From Rhizophlyctis rosea (Eukaryota; Chytridiomycota; Chytridiomycetes; Rhizophlyctidales; Rhizophlyctidaceae): DNA of 24,332 nt. The translations under genes were made by a program, and so were the position numbers. The notes under the pieces are model-generated. The model saw nothing but the letters and a program-made list of their open reading frames with translations, was not told the origin of the DNA and ran no database searches. Numbering within the stretch: the first letter of the stretch is position 1; the number at the start of each line of letters is the position of its first letter. The DNA lies in contig JADGJC010000469.1 in NCBI GenBank assembly GCA_027596075.1, positions 1-24,332 of the forward strand. The letters run 5' to 3'. Shown here one piece after another: positions 18,016 through 24,332 of the stretch.

Positions 18016-19001
18016 ATGCAGTCAACTAGACTAATCAATCCGCTACGTGGAAGATCGCCAAAATTCCTTCCCGCCGTTCGTCCATTTTCGACTGCGCCTG
18101 TCGCCTTGGCGGGCAGACGACAAGGAGGGGGGTTCCAAAGATCCGGTGACAACTTTAGCAGGTGAGGTCTTGTGTATAGATCGAAGCTCCACACCTCGCT
18201 TTGACCATCAAATCCTTTCCCTTCATCAGTATCACGGGTAGATTTGAGGAGGACGGACTAACTCGGTATGAGGTAGACTTCCTGGAAACGGCCGCATGGA
18301 CAAAAGACCTGCTGCTTAAAATGAAAAACGCCGGAGCAGAAGTAGAAGGTTGGTCAATACCCTGGGTTTTGTCATACACTGGACGGTCGCTTATCTGCAC
18401 TCTTCACCAAAAAGCTGTAAGAAAAGCGGCAAACCACACCCCAACCCGTAAGTGTCCAGCTTCATATTCCGAACGAAGCATTCTGAAACCTTGCAAAGCT
18501 TACCGTCACTGACCCTTTCATGTAGCATTCACCCCGCCACCCTCCTCCCAACCCCTCTGCATCAACCTCAAAGATATCCACCGATATGACTTTACCCTAC
18601 CAAACCACTCGGACGTGCAACATAAGACACACGTAACGCTCTCCGTCTCCATCAAAGATCTGGACCTCACACCCAAACAACGGCACAAACTGCTCCTTCT
18701 TGCCGGAAACGCCTACGACCCATATAAAGATGTGATCACATTTGAACAACACACCAAAAAGGAGAACTTCACCGGCAGTTTTGAGGCGCATCAGGAGAAG
18801 AACATCCAGGAGGTGGTGGGGCTGGTGCAGAAAATGGTAAAGGAGGCGAAGGAGGGTGCGGACTTCTTTGAGGATATACCGGTGAACTTGACGCATGTCA
18901 AGCAAAAGCTGACGAAGTTGGAGTTCCCGAAGGAGTGGTTGCGGCCGAGAGATGCGGTAGCATCATCATCATCAGGGCAGGCACAAGAAGCGGCATTGTA
19001 A
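18016..19001 (+). CDS. RSM24: Mitochondrial small-subunit ribosomal protein mS35 (Rsm24/MRPS35 type)
   Basis: Three exons, 18016-18161, 18230-18447 and 18526-19001, with introns of 68 and 78 nt, give 279 residues. mS35 is a mitochondrion-specific protein of the small ribosomal subunit. The N-terminus is Arg-rich and acid-free (MQSTRLINPLRGRSPKF), as a targeting sequence should be. The conserved C-terminal domain is clear: FTPPPSSQPLCINL matches the 'F.PP...PLRFRY' block, then DLTPKQRHKLLLLAGNAYDP, HQEKNIQEVVGLVQKM, and FFEDIPVNLTHVKQK. Residues 75-95 (FLETAAWTKDLLLKM) fit the 'AAW..PLL' motif. Between these two motifs lies about 40 residues of extra sequence. A 66-nt in-frame segment at 18349-18414 has GT...AG ends and a pyrimidine-rich 3' part, so it may be an unrecognised intron. 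The end has a CAT-repeat coding four Ser. The gene converges with MTH1 (79 bp apart). Confidence 0.87.
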
Positions 19002-19080
19002 TTTGGTGTGAGATGGATGGAGGCCGATGTTGATAGTCATGGTTTATGTCCTTAATTTAATGTCTAAAATATAGAAGGAC

Positions 19081-20126
19081 TTACAAGTCTCCGCAGCAGC
19101 CTCCTTTCCATCCATATACCCATGGCTCCTCTTCCACGACATATTCGACCCAGTCTTCTGAAACAACATCATACTCACGAGGTACTTTGTTCACCGCCAC
19201 TAGATCGTGCCGGAGGATCTGCTTTTGATCGGCATGGAACCTGTTGCATCACAGCAGTCAGATCATCCACCAAATGCATATCAGGTTGCCGTTGCGGATT
19301 GACTTTCGACACTCACCAAAATTTGCCTGTGAAGAGCTTCCCGTCCAGCATGAGAGGCCACCAGACTTCGTCATCTGGCCACATCAGTTTGTATGGTACA
19401 GTGTCGACGTCCCACCATTGTGGCCTCATCTCTTCAGTCCTGCAAGGGCAATTGGAATGCCATTCTCGTGAAAGTGTGGCACGTTGCTTGGCACTCACTC
19501 CTGTACCTCTCCGGCAAATGTCTCTGCGGTGTACACGTGCACTTCTAAGCCACATGGATCTCCATCAAAAGCGAACCACTGATGCTTCACAGTCAATTTC
19601 CCCCTTCAACCTTGAAATGTAGCACGCTCAAGAGGCTCACCAACAATGCAATCGAGGTGAGGACTTCCTCAGTCACGTCAACATTCGCTTCTTCCTTGCA
19701 AAAAACTAAGTTGGCAATGGATCTCCTCAGCAACGGATGGGAGACGGGATAGTAAGCATACCTTTAGTTCCCGGCGCGTCGCCTGAATGACCGTCTCCCC
19801 TGCTTCGACCTTTCCACCAAAACTGTTTTTCAATCCATGTCAATATGCGCGGTTGGCGTACTGGAGCTGTCATGAGGTCGCCTACCCATTCCAATATCCG
19901 GCCCCGAACCCACGTTTCTTAAGTCCCAGAAGGACTTGACGCTGACGTTTGGCAAAAGGAATGAAAACGGTGTTTATTAGTAAACAAAACGTGCAGGAAC
20001 TGTGAGGTGGTGCGGAACTTATACAATAGCGGATGACCGACTCACCTTCCCACCGTGTTCTCTAAACACAAATACCAGTGTCAGGACCTTCTTCTTAGAT
20101 ATTCTTGTGCAAGCCCGGTCCGTCAT
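19081..20126 (-). CDS. MTH1: MTH1/NUDT1-type Nudix hydrolase (oxidised purine nucleoside triphosphatase)
   Basis: Seven exons join in phase: 20126-20046, 19941-19886, 19822-19762, 19694-19641, 19578-19499, 19439-19317 and 19240-19081. The product is 204 residues. MTH1 hydrolyses 8-oxo-dGTP, 2-hydroxy-dATP and similar nucleotides so that they are not built into DNA. Family motifs are [20 protein letters not shown], the Nudix box starting at G49 with E55, R63-E64-L65 and E67-E68, and EEMRPQWW, then [10 protein letters not shown]. Trp131, Asp133 and Asp134 correspond to the substrate-binding Trp117, Asp119 and Asp120 of human MTH1, and Asn45 to Asn33. The usual Gly after EE.x is Asn70, a mild departure. 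An intron cuts the Nudix box between Lys66 and Glu67. The protein is about 48 residues longer than human MTH1, mostly an acidic C-terminal tail ending [10 protein letters not shown]. The start gives a short basic N-terminus. Confidence 0.92.
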
Positions 20127-20352
20127 ATCGGCAGCTTTTGCAAAGTTGACTTTGGAAAGTTTGGAAGAACTGAAGTTTGATAGGACCCCATGCAAGATTG
20201 CGTTTGAATCACATCATCATGCCACAGCGCGGCATGGCGTAATGTGGCGCACGATGGCTGAGTGGCTGTTGGGAACTTTGAATTGTTTTTGGGTGGCTCG
20301 TGGATTTTTGACACTTTCGTCTGCCTTCGAACTCCATTTCACCACCACTACA
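20127..20352. promoter_or_regulatory. Short bidirectional promoter: MTH1 / DBP9
   Basis: The two ATGs face away from each other only 226 bp apart, leaving no room for separate large promoters. The segment near 20220-20260 is G/C-rich with repeated GGC/GCG words, and the part just before 20353 is C/A-rich leader. Co-regulation of the two genes is possible but not shown. Confidence 0.5.
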
Positions 20353-22599
20353 ATGTCGAAAAAGGAAGGAGAGATAACACCGGACCTACTAGACAAGGAT
20401 ATAGAGGGGTTCTCTTCTTTCGACTTGGATAGTCGTCTACTACGGGCGGTGGCAAAGTTGGGTTACTCCCACCCGACACTCGTACAGGCCAAAGCCGTCC
20501 CACTTGCTCTGCAAGGAAAGGACATTCTCGCCCGAGCTCGTACCGGGTCCGGCAAGACGGCCGCATATTGTCTGCCTATAGTCCAAAAGATTCTTCTTGC
20601 TAAGGAGGTGTGTGTTCGTAGTTCGCAATGCTTTGTCTGGCACAGACTCATGACCCTCTGACGTTTATCGTGTAGAACGCGTCTACTCCTCCCTCCACTC
20701 GTGCACTCATCCTTGTTCCAACACGAGAACTAGCAGAGCAAGTACACCGACACATCACCGAACTCACATTGTATTGCTCAAAGGAGGTCACGTCAGTGAA
20801 CCTAGCAACAGCCGATGCCAATGTGGCGAGTCATAGGTTCGTAATGCGCAGCAGCAACCCATAAATCCACGTATTTGGTAAATTGACCTTCTGCTTCAAT
20901 GTTACAGAGCGATCCTCGCAGAATTCCCAGACATTGTTGTCTCCACTCCCAGCAAAGTACTTGCACATCTGGAAGCGCAGAGTCTTGTTTTGAAGGAGTC
21001 TTTGGAATCGCTCGTCATCGATGAAGCTGATTTGATTCTGTCGTACGGTTACGACGATGATTTGCGGAACATACTCGCATATCTGCCCAAAATTTACCAA
21101 AGTTATCTGATGAGTGCTACTCTGACGCCTGTAAGTCTTCTGTCACATCTAATAAGGTGAAATTGACATATATACTAATGCTTTGCTCTCGCAGGACGTT
21201 GACAAATTGAAACAACTAGTCCTAAGAAACCCTGCAATCTTAAAACTCACCGAATCAGACACTCCCTCCGACTCCGAACTAGTCCAATACTTCATCCGCA
21301 CGCCCGAACACGACAAATTCCTTCTCACATACTTCATTCTCAAACTCCGGATACACCCGTTTGGCACGGGCAAATGCATCATCTTCGTCAATGACATCGA
21401 TCGTTGTTATAAGCTGAAGCTGTTCTTGGAGCAATTCGGGGTCAAGTGCTGTACCTTGAATTCGGAGCTGCCGTTGAAGAGTCGGTATCATATTGTGCAG
21501 GAGTTTAATCGTGGAATTTACGATTACATCATCGCCACGGATGAAGGAGGTGATTTGAGGGGGATTGAGGTTGAATCGGATAACGAGGAAGAGGAAGCTG
21601 AAGAAGGGGAGGGAACGGCTGAGGCGGACGGCGCAAAAGCAGGCGAAGATGAGGAAGGGGAATCGTCCACAACCACCAGCAAAAAACGGAAACAATCCGA
21701 CTCAGAATCCAAATCTAAAACCAAAAAGCGACGAAAGACAAAGGATAGCGAGTACGGTGTTTCTCGCGGGGTGGATTTCCAGAACGTACAGGCGGTCATT
21801 AATTTTGATTTGCCGAAATCGTCACGGTCATATATGCATCGGGTTGGGCGGACGGCTAGAGGGGTGGGGAATAAGGGCTGGGCTTTGAGTTTCATCATGC
21901 CGGAGGATGATAAGGAGGTCGTGGAGCCGAGGAGGAAGAAGAAGGGGAAGGATGTGGAGGTTGTTGTTAAGAAGCAGATCATTACGGATGAGGATGTGTT
22001 CAAGAGAGTGGAGAAGAAGCAAGCTGGTATGCGTAAATCGATACTTCTGAAAGCGAACTTCTTGATCATTCAGCTGACGGCAATTTTCCTTCAGCTTTGG
22101 GACGATCTTTGTCACCTTATCAGTTTGACATGTCTCAGGTGGAGGGCTTCCGGTACCGGACGGAAGATGCTCTTCGTGCCGTCACGCGCACAGCCATCAA
22201 AGAAGCACGTCTGAAGGAGCTCAAGCAGGAAATTTTGAACTCAGAGAAATTGAAGGTAACCTTACATTGCTATTTGTCCGTTTTTATGAATATTCACGCA
22301 ACCAATGGTCATTATAGGCCCACTTCGAAGACAACCCAACCGATCTGCAAGCCCTCCGCCACGACAAACCCCTCCACCCCGCCCGCGTGCAGCCCCACCT
22401 CAAACACATCCCAGACTACCTCATGCCAAAGCGGACGTCAGCCGCCGGAGCTTCCGTGGGGCATGTGCCCTTCCGGATGCAAAAACGGCGCCGACCGGGT
22501 GGGAAGAAAGGGAATTTTGGCAAGAAAGGTGGGAAGGCGAGTAGTAGCGTGCAGAAGCGGAAGGCGGATCCTTTGAAGAGCTTTAGCTACAGCGGGTAG
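20353..22599 (+). CDS. DBP9: DEAD-box RNA helicase Dbp9 (DDX56 type), 60S ribosome biogenesis
   Basis: Six exons, 20353-20607, 20676-20836, 20908-21130, 21195-22026, 22095-22255 and 22318-22599, with introns of 62-71 nt, join in phase to 637 residues (yeast Dbp9 594). Dbp9 is a nucleolar ATP-dependent helicase needed for early 60S subunit assembly. Motifs in order are: Q-motif region ([11 protein letters not shown], then GYSHPTLVQ); motif I ARTGSGKT at 62-69; Ia PTREL at 100-104; II DEAD at 177-180; III SAT at 208-210; V-like [12 protein letters not shown] at 325-336; and [11 protein letters not shown] at 428-436. IIATDEGG and the long charged insert before RGVDFQNV are typical of Dbp9/DDX56. 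The insert (about 339-398) is acidic and then Lys/Arg-rich (KKRKQ, KKRRK), a likely nuclear or nucleolar signal. The C-terminus keeps [14 protein letters not shown] and [18 protein letters not shown] and ends in a basic tail. Confidence 0.95.
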
Positions 22600-22933
22600 C
22601 GGTGGTGAGACGTATTTAGGCTAAGTTATATAGGGTCATGTAGAAAGAGACGCGCTTGCCGTAGCAACATGTATATAGAAATTCCAATTAATGTTACACT
22701 TCAACAAAAGCTGAATCATGCATTCCAACAAGCATAGTTTGAGAGAATTTGATACTCGCAGCAATCGCCCGAAATGGTATATATATTCAATAGCTTTCGT
22801 TACACGACATGCATTTCCCTGAAAACCCAAACTGACAAATGTACCTATGTGAACACGCAACGCGCCGCATTGCCTACACAAGCCCAGTTACAAACATCCG
22901 AAAAGAAAGTAAACAACATCAAATACCCCACGC
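22600..22933. other. Convergent 3' region between DBP9 and the Na+/H+ exchanger
   Basis: This A/T-rich stretch of 334 bp lies between two stop codons and probably holds both 3' untranslated regions. TATATAG/TATATAT words occur at about 22627, 22674 and 22779 and suit polyadenylation elements. No gene-like frame is seen. Confidence 0.45.
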
Positions 22934-24332
22934 TCATTTCCCCAAATCAACCGACTCCATAACCACAACATCCTGCTGACTACTTCCCGGACTCTGCCTC
23001 AAACTAGACAACCCACTCGGACCAGCATACGAGCTCTTTGCCTTTTCCAAAATACCCAACGGGCCCGCCAAAGCCGGGGACGACACGGTGCTAACGAAAG
23101 GAGCACGTTCACCGATCGTGACATTGAGCATGGATTGTTTCCTAGAGCGAGATCCCGGACCAGCGGGTGTAGCGGGTGTTGTGGCGGGTGCACCGCCTGC
23201 GGAGGAAGCGGCCGCGAGGATTGCGTCGCGTTCCATTTGGTCCCCCGTAATGGAGGTGAGGGTTTCGAGGTTTGATTGGGTTAGGGTTGTGAAGTGGGGG
23301 CGGATGTATCTGGTGTGAAGGGATGAGTGGATCATGTCAGTAAGGACAACGAAATAATTCAACAAAAATTCGGACACTCGACCCATCAATGACATCCTAT
23401 ACTACCGTGATTTAAATACCGATACTCACTTAGCATCCAACTTATACAACCAAGCAAAGAACGGCTGCTTCTTAGCCGTAGCCTCCATAACCCTCTCCTC
23501 AGCCTCCTCATCCTCCTCCTCCAACTTCCCATACTCCTGCGCCCCACTCGTCTTATGAATAACCCCTTCCCCACCTCCAGCTTCCATCTTCTTCAACTCC
23601 AAATCACCCGCCTCCCCTCCTCCCCCCTCTTTCCCCTCAACCCTCTTCCCCTCCACCTCATGATGCCCATGTCCAACCTCCTCCCCACCCGAAATGCCCA
23701 ACCACCTCAACATGTGGGGTGTGAGCGTTCCGAGAACAATGACGGTGAAGACGATGACCATGACGGTGGTGCCGAAGATAACGCCTTTGATGTCTTCGCT
23801 GAAGATTGGATGTTCGAGGAAGGTAACGCCGAGAGCGAATGCAACGGCGCCGCGGAGGCCGGAGAACCAGATGAGGAATTGGTGTGTGAAGGGGACGCGG
23901 GAGGATGCGTCTTTCATTGTTAGGTTTCCGATGCCCAGGATGATGAAGACGTGGGTGCGGGAGATTAGAATTGAGAGCTGCAGGTCGGGGATTGCGGGTG
24001 GGAGGTTGAATGGGTGTGGTCAAGGGTCCGAAAGGCGGAATGTACGAGAAGAACTCACCACAGCGAAGAAGACAAACATGGGACTGTAGGTTGTCTTTCC
24101 ACCAAAGGATAGAAGGCCCAACCCAAGGTACAAGAAAATGAAACATTCGCACATGAAGCTCAACATGCGGAGCGTGACCTGGATGAGAAAGCAAAATGGA
24201 TATCATGCAGGAATGATTGGTGAGTGCACATGTATTCGCGGCGAAGAAGGGACAATTAGGAAAGCCCAGTATCGATACCCTGTCCAATCCCGACGCACAT
24301 TCCAAGCACTCTTTTCAATTCCGAATCCCGGT
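22934..24332 (-). CDS. Na+/H+ exchanger, CPA1/NHE family (endosomal NHX/NHE8-like), 5' part missing
   Basis: Four exons are visible: 24332-24299 (partial, least certain), 24178-24059, 23977-23430 and 23309-22934. They give the last 358 residues or so; the N-terminal transport helices lie beyond the right edge. NHE proteins exchange Na+ or K+ for H+ across plasma or endosomal membranes. Family marks are LRMLSFMCECFIFLYLGLGL, the hallmark WFSGLRGAVAFALG, and the final helix GVIFGTTVMVIVFTVIVLGT followed by LTPHMLRWLGI. After the last helix comes a cytoplasmic Glu/Gly/Lys-rich stretch with a His/Glu patch (GHGHHEVEGK), then WLYKLDAKYIRPHFT, a conserved NHX/NHE8-like block. The last 100 residues are Ala/Pro/Ser-rich and probably a regulatory tail. 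Introns are 120, 81 and 120 nt. The first listed exon is placed by splice phase alone, so its reading frame may change. Confidence 0.85.

Noticed and set aside
18016..19001. Assignment to mitochondrial uS10
   Set aside because: The size and targeting sequence fit, but the LTPKQRHKLLLLAG and FFEDIP blocks belong to mS35/Rsm24.
21524..22069. A Ser-rich 181-codon minus-strand open frame
   Set aside because: It is the antisense of the charged insert and helicase core of DBP9.

Overview
This window is nuclear DNA from a gene-dense, intron-rich fungus, most likely an early-diverging (chytrid-like) lineage. The fungal assignment rests on short introns (mostly 52-120 nt, GT...AG, with TAG, CAG and occasionally AAG acceptors), the standard genetic code, and gene families such as Dbp9, Rsm24/mS35 and Mrp2/uS14m. 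The chytrid placement is an inference and was not tested. Thirteen protein genes could be modelled, most by joining exons by hand. No rRNA, tRNA, transposon or CRISPR was seen.

Layout. Positions 1-1041 hold only a weak open frame running off the left edge. From 1042 to 2851, a small secreted, probably GPI-anchored protein (minus) diverges from mitoribosomal uS14m (plus). From 2971 to 8024 lie a five-exon F-box/leucine-rich-repeat protein and an RGS-domain protein, both minus. DMC1, the meiotic recombinase, follows at 8755-10317 (minus, nine exons). After a 1.4 kb intergenic region with a TGACAG array comes a single-exon membrane protein with a cytoplasmic SH3 domain (11715-13619, plus).

The right half is packed in convergent and divergent pairs. 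A small probable mitochondrial protein (13924-14337, minus) diverges from ARPC4 (14852-15913, plus). An M20 metallopeptidase (16350-17675, minus) diverges from mitoribosomal mS35 (18016-19001, plus). An MTH1-type Nudix hydrolase (19081-20126, minus) diverges from the DEAD-box helicase DBP9 (20353-22599, plus). A Na+/H+ exchanger (22934 to the right edge, minus) is cut by the window end.

The genes do not form one pathway. They cover mitochondrial translation (uS14m, mS35), ribosome biogenesis (Dbp9), actin nucleation (ARPC4), meiotic recombination (DMC1), nucleotide-pool sanitation (MTH1) and signalling or cell surface (RGS, SH3-membrane, GPI-type). The most unusual items are the SH3 membrane protein, the RGS domain split by a proline-rich insert, and very small exons in ARPC4 and DMC1. 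I saw no evidence for a wholly new multi-gene system.
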